From: Thermoleophilia bacterium
GTDB taxonomy: Bacteria > Actinomycetota > Thermoleophilia > Miltoncostaeales > Miltoncostaeaceae
Assembly (NCBI GenBank): GCA_020848615.1
Contig: JADLHW010000024.1
Span: 61,316 to 125,315 of the forward strand
Direction: 5' to 3'
Length of the DNA stretch: 64,000 nucleotides
Below, in pieces: positions 43,373 through 51,637 of the stretch (the stretch's first letter is position 1; every line of letters begins with the position of its first letter). The notes under the pieces were generated by a model that saw only the letters and a program-made list of their open reading frames with translations, ran no database searches and was not told the DNA's origin. The position numbers were made by a program, and so were the translations under genes.

Positions 43373-43537
43373 TCAGTACCACTTGCCGCGGGTGAACCCG
43401 CCGAAGGCGATGAGGCCCACCAGCGCCACGATGATCCCCAGCCACAGGCTCCAGAAGATCGCGATGAGGATGCCCGCGATCACCAGGATGCCGCCCAGGC
43501 TGATACCCCCGATGAGACTGCCGTCCCTGCTCGCCAT
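43373..43537 (-). CDS. 54-residue membrane protein, probably sigma-B controlled
   Basis: A short gene found by reading the minus strand: MASRDGSLIGGISLGGIL, then a long hydrophobic stretch VIAGILIAIFWSLWLGIIVA and LVGLIAFGG, ending FTRGKWY. It would make two closely packed membrane helices with a short basic tail. GGAG 7 bases before ATG 43537 is a good ribosome-binding site. A sigma-B-type promoter (43599-43574) lies about 30 bases upstream of the ATG, so expression with the stress regulon is expected. Known function: none. Confidence 0.8.
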   Translation of the reverse strand: MASRDGSLIGGISLGGILVIAGILIAIFWSLWLGIIVALVGLIAFGGFTRGKWY

Positions 43538-43573
43538 CGTTTCTCCGTTCTCGTTTGCGACGACGCCCGGTCA

Positions 43574-43599
43574 ATACCCCGTCGCGGGTCCCTCCACAC
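43574..43599 (-). promoter_or_regulatory. Sigma-B-type promoter for the 54-residue membrane protein
   Basis: On the minus strand GTGT (43599-43596) and GGGTAT (43579-43574) are separated by 16 bases, matching the actinobacterial sigma-B consensus GNNT-N14-16-GGGTAY. Predicted start near 43566, giving a leader of about 29 bases. Confidence 0.6.
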
Positions 43600-43625
43600 G
43601 GACGCCCGGACGCCACCCGGCGGGT

Positions 43626-43651
43626 GTTTGGCGGTCTGCGGCGGAGGGTAG
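43626..43651 (+). promoter_or_regulatory. Sigma-B-type autoregulatory promoter of sigB
   Basis: GTTT (43626-43629) and GGGTAG (43646-43651) are 16 bases apart, one base from the GNNT-N14-16-GGGTAY consensus. The sigB GTG begins only 10 bases after the -10 box, so the transcript would be leaderless. Confidence 0.6.
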
Positions 43652-43660
43652 TGTGGGCTC

Positions 43661-44395
43661 GTGGTCAGCCCGGAGACGTCAACGGTGACCGGGGCGCCCC
43701 GCCTCGACCCCGAGCGCCGTGAGGCGCTCATCCTCGAGCACCTGTCCCTCGTCACCGCCCTCGCCCGCAGGTACGCGAACCGCGGCGAGCCCGTGGAGGA
43801 CCTGGAGCAGGCCGGCACCATCGGCCTCATCAAGGCGGTCGACCGCTTCGACCCGTCGGTGGGCCGGGAGTTCCGGTCGTTCGCGACGCCCACGATCCTC
43901 GGTGAGATCCGCCGCCACTTCCGCGACAAGACCTGGGCGGTGCGCGTCCCCCGGGGCCTGAAGGACGACTACGCCCGCGTGGTGGGCGTGATGTCGACCC
44001 TCACCGGCGAGCTGGGCCGCAGCCCCACGATCGCGGACATCGGCAGGGAGGCGGGGCTCAGCGAGGAGCAGGTGCTGGACGCCCTCGCCGCGCACGGCGC
44101 GTACCGGCCCGTGTCGATGTCGCAGCCCGGCCCCCAGCGAGACGACGAGGAGCTGAGCCTCGAGATCCCCGTGGAGGAGGAGGGCTATGCGACCGCGGAG
44201 GGCATGGGCGCGGTGGAGAAGGGCCTGCAGACCCTCCCGGCGCGGGAGCGCGTGATCATCCACCTGCGGTTCACCGAGGGCATGATGCAGTCCGACATCG
44301 CCCGGATCATGGGGATCTCCCAGATGCACGTGTCGCGCCTCATCGCCCGGGCCCTCGTGCGGATGCGCCAGGCGGCCGGGGAGGCCGGGGAATGA
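43661..44395 (+). CDS. SigB/SigF-family general-stress sigma factor
   Basis: A 244-residue group 3 sigma factor. Region 2 (EHLSLVTALARRYANRGEPVE, DLEQAGTIGLIKAVDRFDPS), region 3 (GLKDDYARVVGVMSTLTGEL, RSPTIADIGREAGLSEEQV) and region 4 (LPARERVIIHLRFTEGMMQS, DIARIMGISQMHVSRLIARA) are complete, giving the sigma-B type without region 1. GTG 43661. Its stop overlaps the rsbW gene, so sigma factor and anti-sigma kinase are co-produced, and the upstream promoter is of the type the factor itself would read. Confidence 0.95.
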   Translation: MVSPETSTVTGAPRLDPERREALILEHLSLVTALARRYANRGEPVEDLEQAGTIGLIKAVDRFDPSVGREFRSFATPTILGEIRRHFRDKTWAVRVPRGLKDDYARVVGVMSTLTGELGRSPTIADIGREAGLSEEQVLDALAAHGAYRPVSMSQPGPQRDDEELSLEIPVEEEGYATAEGMGAVEKGLQTLPARERVIIHLRFTEGMMQSDIARIMGISQMHVSRLIARALVRMRQAAGEAGE

Positions 44396-44814
44396 CCGGC
44401 GCCGTGGCCGCCCGCCGCACCGACGCCCCGGCGGTGTCGATCATGCTGCCCGCCGAGGCGGAGAGCCTCATGATCGTGCGGCAGGCCGTGACGGGCGTGG
44501 CGGAGGCCCTGGGCGTCGGCGACCAGCGGCGCGACGACATGCGCATCGCGGTGAGCGAGGCGTGCACGAACGTGGTGGTCCACGCCTACCCGGACCTGCC
44601 CGGCAGCCTGTGCGTGGGCATGTGGGCCGATGACGACGGCCTGGTGATCCGCGTGACGGACGCCGGGCGCGGCATCATCCCGGACCCGCTGCGCCAGAGC
44701 CCCGGCCTGGGCATCGGGCTGCAGCTCATGGCGACGCTGGCCGACGACATGCACCTCAGCACACCGGCGGGCGGCGGCACCGAGGTGGTGCTCACGTTCC
44801 TCGCCGGGGGCTGA
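44392..44814 (+). CDS. RsbW-type anti-sigma serine kinase
   Basis: A 140-residue GHKL-ATPase-fold protein. N-box MRIAVSEACTNVVVHAYPD, G1 VTDAGRGI and G2 GLGIGLQLMATLADDMH are intact, so it should bind ATP, hold the sigma factor and phosphorylate an anti-anti-sigma factor. No anti-anti-sigma (STAS) gene is adjacent in the window. ATG 44392 overlaps the sigB stop by 4 bases. Confidence 0.93.
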   Translation: MTGAVAARRTDAPAVSIMLPAEAESLMIVRQAVTGVAEALGVGDQRRDDMRIAVSEACTNVVVHAYPDLPGSLCVGMWADDDGLVIRVTDAGRGIIPDPLRQSPGLGIGLQLMATLADDMHLSTPAGGGTEVVLTFLAGG

Positions 44815-44919
44815 CGGCGCGCGTTTATGCGCGACGGACCGCAGGGTACCCAGCCCGGGCACGCCCACACCGCAGGAGCGTCTGCCGTACCATCCCATGA
44901 CGATGTCCCAGCCTCCCGC

Positions 44920-45321
44920 ATGCGACCGGTGATCAGCGAGTCCGCGATCCTCGACCTCGCGATGGGCCCGTCCCTCGCACCGGTCCTGCGGAGGGTCGTC
45001 AGCGCGGTCGCCGCGCAGGGCGGCCTGTCGGTGGACCGCATCAGCGACCTGCTCATCATCGTGGACGCGGTGGCGGCGGGCGCCCGGCACGAGATGCCCG
45101 ACGGCAGGCTGCGTGTCGCGGTGACCCCGTCCCCGGGGCGCGTGGCGATCCGGCTGGGCCCGCTGCCCGCCGGCGGCGCCGCCGCCCTGGCGGAGGCCTG
45201 CCGCGTGCCGGAGCTGGGTTCGGTGCTGGAGGCCCTGGCGGACCGCGTGCAGGCGGAGGCCGGCGGTGCCGGCGACTTCCTCACGGTCAGCATCGGCGCG
45301 GAGGACCCCGCCGGCACCTGA
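44920..45321 (+). CDS. Degenerate RsbW-like protein
   Basis: A protein of about 133 residues. The layout (MGPSLAPVLRRVVSAVAAQG, ISDLLIIVDAVAAGARHEMP, GRLRVAVTPSPGRVAIRLGP) follows the RsbW fold strand by strand, but the N-box Glu and Asn and the Gly-rich boxes are missing, so it should not bind ATP. ATG 44920 is preferred because the homologous part starts there; ATG 44827 would add 31 unlike residues. It lies 105 bases after rsbW on the same strand and may modulate the sigma factor or kinase by pairing. Function inferred only. Confidence 0.65.
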   Translation: MRPVISESAILDLAMGPSLAPVLRRVVSAVAAQGGLSVDRISDLLIIVDAVAAGARHEMPDGRLRVAVTPSPGRVAIRLGPLPAGGAAALAEACRVPELGSVLEALADRVQAEAGGAGDFLTVSIGAEDPAGT

Positions 45322-45332
45322 CCGGGCCGGGC

Positions 45333-45521
45333 TCAGGCTCCGGCGGGCGGGCCGCCGGTGTCGGACCCCGCGGGGGGCTCCGGCGTGTCGCGGTCACCGC
45401 GGGTGTCCGGCGGCGGCGGGGCGGGGCGGTCGCTCGGGATGTCACGCGTGTACCGGTGCGGCGGGGCGTAGAGCCCCACGTCCTCGGTGCCCTCCTCGGG
45501 CGGCGTCTCGGGTTCGTCCAT
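45333..45521 (-). CDS. Small acidic Pro-rich hypothetical protein
   Basis: A 62-residue frame: MDEPETPPEEGTEDVGLYAP, then PHRYTRDIPSDRP and a Pro/Asp-rich tail. The composition is unlike a shadow frame (acidic with Tyr pairs), and the frame ends close to the end of the convergent RsbW-like gene. The ribosome-binding site is poor and no family is recognised, so moderate doubt remains. Confidence 0.4.
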   Translation of the reverse strand: MDEPETPPEEGTEDVGLYAPPHRYTRDIPSDRPAPPPPDTRGDRDTPEPPAGSDTGGPPAGA

Positions 45522-45706
45522 GCCGTCCGGTACCCGAATCGGTGCACGCGGTAACGGGGCCACCCGCCTGGGGGTCCCGGCCCGCCGCGGTTTTCCGGAT
45601 ACTGCGAGGTTTTCCTTCGGCACGGCCGCTCAAGTCGCGCGGCGTCCTGCCGATGGGCCGGTACCCCCGCGATCCCCGGTCCCGAGCAACGACGGCGGAG
45701 CAACGG

Positions 45707-47761
45707 ATGCGCACCCTGTCACCGCACCACCCCCCGGCGAACACCGAGATCACCCGCGACCCCGCGGCCGCCCTGCTGGCCGCCATCCCCGACCCGTTCC
45801 TGGCGCTCGACCCCGACGGGGTGGTCACCTACGCGAACCCGGCGGCCCGGACCGCCCTGGGCGGGGACCTCCTCGGGTGCCCCCTGTGGGAGGCCTCGCA
45901 CGATCCCGGCCTGCTGGCCCTGCGCGGAATGGTGACCCGGGCACTGCACACGGGGGCCGCGGGCACCCTGGAGGTGCAGGCGGGGACCGTGGGCCGCTGG
46001 TACCAGGTGCAGGCGTTCCGCTACGACGACGGCGCGGCCCTGCGGTTCGCGGACGTCACGGGGCGGCGCAGCAGCGAGCTGCGGTCGCGCCGCGACCGGA
46101 ACCGCACGTCGGCGCTCATGGACCAGATGAGCGCGGGCCTGGTGGTGACCTCCCTGGACGGCGTGGTGCTGGAGGCCAACGCCAGGTTCCTGGAGATGAC
46201 GGGCCTCACCCGCGGGGAGGTCATCGGGTCCCGCCGCCCGCACCCGTGGTGGTCGCCGGCGGACAGCGACGCGTACGAGCGGCGCCTTGACCTCCGGGCG
46301 TGGCGCACGAAGGCCAGCCACGTGGAGACCGTGTTCCGCACCAAGGACGGACGGGAGTTCCCCGCACGCGTCGGGGTGAGCGCCCTGGTGGACCGTGACG
46401 GGACGCCCGAGGCGGTCATCAAGACGATCGTGGACATCGGCGAGGAGCACCGGGCGCGGCAGATGCTGGGGCGCTCGGAGGCCGAGTTCCGGCTGCTGGC
46501 CGAGCAGACGGCGGACCTCATCTGCCGCCACGACCGCGACGGGCGCATGCTGTACGTGAGCCCCGCGAGCCGCACCGTGCTGGGCACCGCGCCCTTCGCG
46601 GCGCGGGGCAGGCGGCTCGAGGACTTCGCGCACGGCCCGGACCGCCCGGTGATGGCCACCGCGTTCGCGGACGTCATCGCCGACGGCCGTGACCGCACCG
46701 TGGTGGTGCGGGGCCGGCGCAGCGCCGGGGAGCGGGCCTGGCTGGAGACCACCGTGCGGCGCGTCGCGGACGCCCCCGGTGGCGAGCAGCTCATCTCCGC
46801 GACCCGGGACGTCACGTCCCGGCACCTCACCCAGCTCATCGCGTCCGCCGCGACCCGCGTCACCGATGCCGCGGCGACGGGCCGCGGCGTGGCGGAGGTG
46901 GTGGAGGCCATCACCGTGGAGGCCCGGCGGCTGCTGGACGTGGAGGCCGCGGTGGTGTGGCACTTCGCCGGCGACCACGCGGTCGCGGTGGCCGCGTCCG
47001 GCTCGGACGCGCCGGCGCCCGGCACCCGCGTCGCCCTGCGCGGCGGGTCGGGGGCGGGGTTCTCCCGGCGGGCGGAGGCGGCCGCCGCGGCGCTGCGCGA
47101 CTGCGGCGCGCGCACCACGCTCGCGGCCCCCGTCACGGTTCAGGGCCGTGTGTGGGGCGCCCTCGTGGTGGGCATGCGGGAGCGCACGGAGGTCTCCGAG
47201 CAGCTGGAGCGCCTGCTGGCGCGCATGTCGGAGCTGGCGTCCACGGGCGTGGCCCGCGCCGAGGCGAGCGCGGAGCTCACGTTCCGGGCCGAGCGGGACC
47301 CCCTCACCGGCATCGCGAACCGCGCGGTGTTCGACGACCGCATCGCGGATGCCGCCGCCCGCGGGCAGCGCGTCGCCCTGTGCCTGGTGGACATCGACCA
47401 CTTCAAGGCGGTGAACGACACGCACGGCCACGATGCGGGCGACGAGGTCCTGCGCCGCGTCGCGGGCCGCCTGCAGGAGGCCGCCCGCCGCGGCGACCTG
47501 GTGGCGCGGGTGGGCGGCGAGGAGTTCGCATGGCTCATGCCCGCCACCTCCCTGGACGACGCGGTGCGCGCCGCGGACCGCGCGCGCATGCTCATCGCGG
47601 GCACGACCATCGACCCGGTGGGAAGCGTCACGGTGTCCGCCGGCCTCGCCGCCGCGGAGGCGGGGCACTGGTCGCCGTCGGAGCTGTTCCGCACCAGCGA
47701 CCGTGCCCTGTACGCCGCCAAGCGCTCCGGGCGCGACCGCGTGGTGGGCCTCCCGGGCTGA
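45707..47761 (+). CDS. PAS-PAS-PAS-GAF-GGDEF diguanylate cyclase
   Basis: A 684-residue soluble sensor. Three PAS domains at about 18-125, 132-248 and 256-372 (e.g. DLICRHDRDGRMLYVSPASR), a GAF domain at about 375-520, and a GGDEF domain with intact GGEEF (603-607) and an RxxD inhibitory site (R594-D597), so it should be an active, feedback-inhibited cyclase. There are no membrane helices. ATG 45707 follows GGCGGAG; an in-frame ATG 54 bases upstream is possible. Ligands of the PAS and GAF domains are unknown. Confidence 0.92.
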   Translation: MRTLSPHHPPANTEITRDPAAALLAAIPDPFLALDPDGVVTYANPAARTALGGDLLGCPLWEASHDPGLLALRGMVTRALHTGAAGTLEVQAGTVGRWYQVQAFRYDDGAALRFADVTGRRSSELRSRRDRNRTSALMDQMSAGLVVTSLDGVVLEANARFLEMTGLTRGEVIGSRRPHPWWSPADSDAYERRLDLRAWRTKASHVETVFRTKDGREFPARVGVSALVDRDGTPEAVIKTIVDIGEEHRARQMLGRSEAEFRLLAEQTADLICRHDRDGRMLYVSPASRTVLGTAPFAARGRRLEDFAHGPDRPVMATAFADVIADGRDRTVVVRGRRSAGERAWLETTVRRVADAPGGEQLISATRDVTSRHLTQLIASAATRVTDAAATGRGVAEVVEAITVEARRLLDVEAAVVWHFAGDHAVAVAASGSDAPAPGTRVALRGGSGAGFSRRAEAAAAALRDCGARTTLAAPVTVQGRVWGALVVGMRERTEVSEQLERLLARMSELASTGVARAEASAELTFRAERDPLTGIANRAVFDDRIADAAARGQRVALCLVDIDHFKAVNDTHGHDAGDEVLRRVAGRLQEAARRGDLVARVGGEEFAWLMPATSLDDAVRAADRARMLIAGTTIDPVGSVTVSAGLAAAEAGHWSPSELFRTSDRALYAAKRSGRDRVVGLPG

Positions 47762-47876
47762 CCCCGGCGCGGGGTGCCAGCCCCACCGGATCGCGGTTGC
47801 ACGCCCCCACCGATGCCGCGCGGCACCGGCTGCGACAACGTGGGAGCCGACCACCCGGCGGCCAGGGGGACCCGCG

Positions 47877-48821
47877 ATGACCGACCCGTCAATGAGCACA
47901 CCTCCCCCGGAGGCGGACGCTCCGCAGCCGGGACCCCCCGAGGGGTGGACCGCGGCGGACCTCGCGCTGGAGAACCGCCTGGAGGCGAACGAGGCCCGCA
48001 TGGCCCGCGACGAAGGCCGCATCGCCCAGGAGGAGCGCTGGCTGCGGCGCAGCTGGCGGCTGGAGACCGCCATGCTCGCGATGCTGGCCCTCACCGGCGG
48101 CGCCCTGTTCATGTCGTGGTTCGCGCTGAACCGTGACGTGGAGGCCGTGGCGCGGGCCGCGCCGAAGCAGGACAGCGTCGGCACGGGCGCCATCAGGTCC
48201 GGCGCCGTGACCGGCGACAAGCTCGCCGACGGCGCGGTGACGGCGTCCAAGCTCACCCGCGGGGCCGTGACCGCCGGCGCGCTCGCCCCGAGGGCGGTGG
48301 GTGCCGCGGCACTGGCCCCGAAGGCGGTGGGCGCGGCGGCGCTGGCCCCCGCCTCCGTGGGGCGGCTCGCGCTCGCCACCGGGGCGGTGGGGCCCAACAA
48401 GCTGGCGGACGCGGCGGTGACCGGACGGGCGATCGCCGACGGCAGCATCACCGGCGTCGACGTCGCCGAGCACACGCTCACGGTGGGCAGCGCCACGCGG
48501 GCGACGAGCGCCGTCCAGGCCCGCAACGCGGCGTCGCTGGGCGGCGTGGCCGCCGGACGCTACGTGTCGCGGGTCACGCTGGTCCGGCAGGCCAGCACGA
48601 CGAGCACGCTCCGCGCCAGGGGGCCCATCACCGCGACGTGCCCGGCGGGCACCCGCGTGATCGCCGGCGGCGCGGCCGTCGACGGGAGCGCCCGTGGCGT
48701 GGCCCTGGTGTCGAGCGCGCCGGAGGGGGACGCGGCCTGGACGGCGGAGGCCGCGGCGGCCGAGCGGCCCGCCGCCCCGTGGCGGCTGGTGGTGACCGCG
48801 ATCTGCGCCGATGGCGGCTGA
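47877..48821 (+). CDS. Membrane-anchored protein with beta-helix-like 10-residue repeats
   Basis: A 314-residue protein. A cytosolic coiled coil (28-60, ENRLEANEARMARDEGRIAQ) precedes one membrane helix (about 62-82). Outside follow about eight imperfect repeats of roughly 10 residues such as SGAVTGDKLADGAVTASKLT, RGAVTAGALAPRAVG and TGAVGPNKLADAAVTG over residues 100-200. The final 90 residues form a compact domain (ITATCPAGTRVIAGGAAVDG). The repeat type resembles left-handed beta-helices or trimeric surface stalks. Its function may be surface display or adhesion; no homologue is named with confidence. Confidence 0.7.
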   Translation: MTDPSMSTPPPEADAPQPGPPEGWTAADLALENRLEANEARMARDEGRIAQEERWLRRSWRLETAMLAMLALTGGALFMSWFALNRDVEAVARAAPKQDSVGTGAIRSGAVTGDKLADGAVTASKLTRGAVTAGALAPRAVGAAALAPKAVGAAALAPASVGRLALATGAVGPNKLADAAVTGRAIADGSITGVDVAEHTLTVGSATRATSAVQARNAASLGGVAAGRYVSRVTLVRQASTTSTLRARGPITATCPAGTRVIAGGAAVDGSARGVALVSSAPEGDAAWTAEAAAAERPAAPWRLVVTAICADGG

Positions 48822-48833
48822 CGCGGCGGGCGG

Positions 48834-48857
48834 CCGGGACCGCCGCGCCGGTCCCGG
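48834..48857 (+). terminator. Hairpin after the repeat protein gene
   Basis: CCGGGACCG pairs with CGGTCCCGG over a 6-base loop, with a further GC-rich outer stem, 12 bases after the stop codon. Confidence 0.55.
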
Positions 48858-48916
48858 CTCCCGCCCGCCGCGGTCGAGCGACGGGCCGTCAACATGCGCA
48901 GGCTAGGGTCCCGGCC

Positions 48917-49837
48917 GTGTTCCCGGCCATCGCAGCCCGCACCCTCCGGACGCTGGACCTCGCGTCCCCGCTCGATGACGGCCGCGCATACGTGGCGGCC
49001 GCGAGCGGCCTGGCCCTCGCCGGCGGGCGCCTGGTGGTGGTGGGCGACGACCTCGCCCACATCGTGAGCTTCACCGAGGACCCCGCGGCCCCCGGCACCG
49101 CCCATCGGGTGCTCCCGGACGTCCTGCCCGCGGGGCATGCGGAGCGCAAGCGCCGCAAGCCCGACCTGGAGGCCCTCACGGCCCTGCCCGCATCCCCGGC
49201 GTTCCCCCACGGGGCGCTGCTGGCGGTGGGCTCCGGTTCGACGCCCGCGCGTGAGCGGGCCGTCCTGGTGCCGCTGGACGCCGCGGGCGCGCCCGCGGAC
49301 GGGGCGCTCGTGCGGGACCTGGCGGGGATGCTGGCTCCGCTGCGGGAGCACCGGGACGAGGTGAACGTGGAGGCCGCGCTGGTGCTGGGCGATGAGCTGG
49401 TGCTGGTGTCCCGCGCCCATTCGGCGATGCCGGAGAACCTGGTGGCGCGGTTCGCGCTCGCCGCCGTCGCGGCGTGGGCGGACGGCGCGGCGGCGGCGCC
49501 CGCTCCCCGGTCGGTCGCGCCGTGGCGGGTCGGGGAGATCGGCGGCGTGCCGCTCGGCGTCACCGACGCCGCCGCCCACCCCGGCGGCGGCTGGGTGTTC
49601 AGTGCCGCCGCGGAGGACACCGCCGACGCGTACGACGACGGCGCGGTGGCGGGGGCGGTGGTGGGCCGCGTCGATGCCGCCGGCGCCGTGGTCGCCATCG
49701 CCCGCCTCACCCCCACCGTCAAGGTGGAGGGCATCCTCGCCCGGCGCACGCCCGGCGGCACGGAGCTGCTGATGGTGACCGACGCCGATGATCCGGACGC
49801 GCCCGCGTCGCTGCTCGCCGCGGTGCTCCCCGGCTGA
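48917..49837 (+). CDS. DUF6929-like beta-propeller-type protein
   Basis: A 306-residue protein with repeated strand pairs separated by Gly/Asp turns (LALAGGRLVVVGDDLAHIVS, KPDLEALTALPA, ALLAVGSGSTPARERAVLVP, VEGILARRTPGGTELLMVTD). The KPDLEALT and LAVGSGSTPxR motifs remind me of the DUF6929 family. There is no signal peptide, so it is cytosolic as written. GTG 48917 starts just before the first strand. Activity unknown. Confidence 0.65.
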   Translation: MFPAIAARTLRTLDLASPLDDGRAYVAAASGLALAGGRLVVVGDDLAHIVSFTEDPAAPGTAHRVLPDVLPAGHAERKRRKPDLEALTALPASPAFPHGALLAVGSGSTPARERAVLVPLDAAGAPADGALVRDLAGMLAPLREHRDEVNVEAALVLGDELVLVSRAHSAMPENLVARFALAAVAAWADGAAAAPAPRSVAPWRVGEIGGVPLGVTDAAAHPGGGWVFSAAAEDTADAYDDGAVAGAVVGRVDAAGAVVAIARLTPTVKVEGILARRTPGGTELLMVTDADDPDAPASLLAAVLPG

Positions 49838-49939
49838 TCCGCCCGCGGTGCCCGGCTCCGCCGCGGCTATGGTTCCCGGGCCGCCACGTTGGCCCACCTC
49901 TTCGTGACGCGATCCACCGTGTTCGAAGAGGAGCCCCGC

Positions 49940-50971
49940 ATGAAGGCCGTGGTGTTGGTTGGACCGGGTGACGTGCAGGTCCAGGAGGTGCCCGACCCGG
50001 TGATCCGGGATCCGGGCGACGCGATCGTCGAGATCACCGCGACCGCCATCTGCGGCGCCGACCTGTTCCCATACCATGGGTACACGCCGGGCTTCGAGAG
50101 CGGCACGATCCTCGGTCACGAGTTCACCGGCGTGGTGCGCGAGGTGGGGCCCGCCGTGCGGAACTTCCGGCCGGGGCAGCGCGTGGTGAACGGCAGCATG
50201 ATCCGCTGCGCCGCGTGCGCGTCGTGCCGCGCGGGCCGGCCCACCCAGTGCGACGAGCGGGCCCTGTTCGGGTACTCGGGCGTGTACCCGCGACTGGACG
50301 GCGGGCAGGCGGAGCTGGTGCGGATCCCCGCCGCGGACCTGTCGCTGGGCGCCATCCCGGACGGCGTGTCCGACGAGTCCGCGGTGTTCGTGGCGGACAT
50401 CCTCCCCACCGGCTACGGCGCCGTGACCCGCGGCGGCGTGACGGCCGGCGATGTGGTCGCCGTGGTGGGCTGCGGCCCGGTGGGCCTCATGGCCGTGATG
50501 TGCGCGGTGCATGCCGGCGCCACCGTCATCGCCGTCGACGGCATCGAGGAGCGTCGCGGCCTGGCCGCGTCCCTGGGCGCCACGTCGGTGGGCCCGGACG
50601 CCGCGCGGGAGACGGTGAACGCCGCCAGCGGTGGCATCGGCGCGGACGTGGTGATCGAGGCGGCGGGCGCCCCCCAGGCCCTCGACGCGAGCCTCCACCT
50701 CGCGCGCGGCCGCGGGATCGTCTCCGTCGTCGGCGCGCACTTCGAGCCGGACTTCCCGCTGAACAACCTCCACATGTTCGAGCGGGAGCTCACGCTGCGG
50801 TTCACGATCGGCGATCCCACCAACGACCGGGAGGCGCTGCTCGGGTTCATCGGCGACGGTGCCTTCGACCCGGCCGCCGTGGTGACCCACCGCATCCCGC
50901 TGGCGGACGCCGCGGAGGCGTACCGCATGTTCGACGCCCGCGAGGCGACGAAGGTGATGCTCACCCCGTAG
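49940..50971 (+). CDS. Zinc-dependent medium-chain alcohol dehydrogenase
   Basis: A 343-residue MDR enzyme. Catalytic zinc region ICGADLFPYHG and LGHEFTGVV; structural zinc Cys cluster RCAACASCRAGRPTQC; cofactor motif VAVVGCGPVGLMAVMCAVHA with VDGIEERR, where the acidic residue after strand 2 indicates NAD preference. ATG 49940 follows GAAGAGGAG; an in-frame ATG 51 bases upstream would add non-conserved residues. The alcohol/aldehyde substrate is unknown. Confidence 0.92.
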   Translation: MKAVVLVGPGDVQVQEVPDPVIRDPGDAIVEITATAICGADLFPYHGYTPGFESGTILGHEFTGVVREVGPAVRNFRPGQRVVNGSMIRCAACASCRAGRPTQCDERALFGYSGVYPRLDGGQAELVRIPAADLSLGAIPDGVSDESAVFVADILPTGYGAVTRGGVTAGDVVAVVGCGPVGLMAVMCAVHAGATVIAVDGIEERRGLAASLGATSVGPDAARETVNAASGGIGADVVIEAAGAPQALDASLHLARGRGIVSVVGAHFEPDFPLNNLHMFERELTLRFTIGDPTNDREALLGFIGDGAFDPAAVVTHRIPLADAAEAYRMFDAREATKVMLTP

Positions 50972-51017
50972 GCGCCGGCGCGGTGCGCGGGCCCGCCCCG
51001 CGCCCCGCGCGCCGGGC

Positions 51018-51530
51018 CTACGCGGCCCGCACCTCGAGGGTCCGCTCGACCGGGGTGGGGTTGGCGACGATGTCGAGCACCGGGCAGTGCTCGTCCACCG
51101 CGGCCATCAGCTCGCGGTATCGCTCCTCGGTCTCCGGGCCGATGAGCACCACGCGGTGGCGGATGGCCCCGAAGCCGGGGCGCACGCCCTCGCGCAGGCC
51201 CAGCAGGCCGGCGATGTCCAGGTCGCCCTCGGTCTCGAACCGCACGTCGTCCAGTTTGATGTCCATCAGCGCCGCCCAGATGCGGTACGTGATGGCCTGG
51301 CAGGTGCCGAGCGCGGCGAGCACCAGCTCCACGGGGTTCGGGCCGGTGTCGGTGCCGCCCAGACCGGCGGGCTCGTCGACGACGAGCTCGTGCTGACGCA
51401 CGTTGGCCGTGCACCGCACGCCCTCGTGGATGGCGCCCGTGGTGCCGAGCGTGAGCCGCCCGGCGGCGGCGTCCGCGACGACGGAGGCGATCACGTCGGG
51501 CAGCGGACGCGGGGTGATGGAGGTGCTCAT
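51018..51530 (-). CDS. OsmC/Ohr-family peroxide-detoxifying-type protein
   Basis: A 170-residue protein of the OsmC family. The two redox Cys are seen in VLAALGTCQAITYRI and VDEHCPVLDIVAN, separated as expected; GPNPVELVLAALGTC is the family signature. Reduces organic hydroperoxides in characterised relatives. ATG 51530 follows AGGGGAG. Converges with the alcohol dehydrogenase gene; 107 bases downstream of the MFS gene on the same strand. Confidence 0.9.
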   Translation of the reverse strand: MSTSITPRPLPDVIASVVADAAAGRLTLGTTGAIHEGVRCTANVRQHELVVDEPAGLGGTDTGPNPVELVLAALGTCQAITYRIWAALMDIKLDDVRFETEGDLDIAGLLGLREGVRPGFGAIRHRVVLIGPETEERYRELMAAVDEHCPVLDIVANPTPVERTLEVRAA

Positions 51531-51637
51531 GGGACTCCCCTCGCTGGGTTGGGCGGACACCTCAAGGCTCGTCCCGGCCCGGTGGGTCCCGCATCGTCCG
51601 GGAGCGCGGCCCGGCTGCCCGACTCCCGCAACCGCGC

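Noticed and set aside
44834..44863. Third sigma-B-type promoter (GTTT ... GGGTAC) before the degenerate rsbW-like gene
   Set aside because: The spacing between the two elements is 17 bases, outside the 14-16 range of the other two; kept only as a weak possibility.
45719..48526. Open frame of 935 codons on the minus strand across the PAS-GGDEF and repeat-protein genes
   Set aside because: No domain motifs, very high His/Arg/Gly content, and it opposes two well-supported genes.
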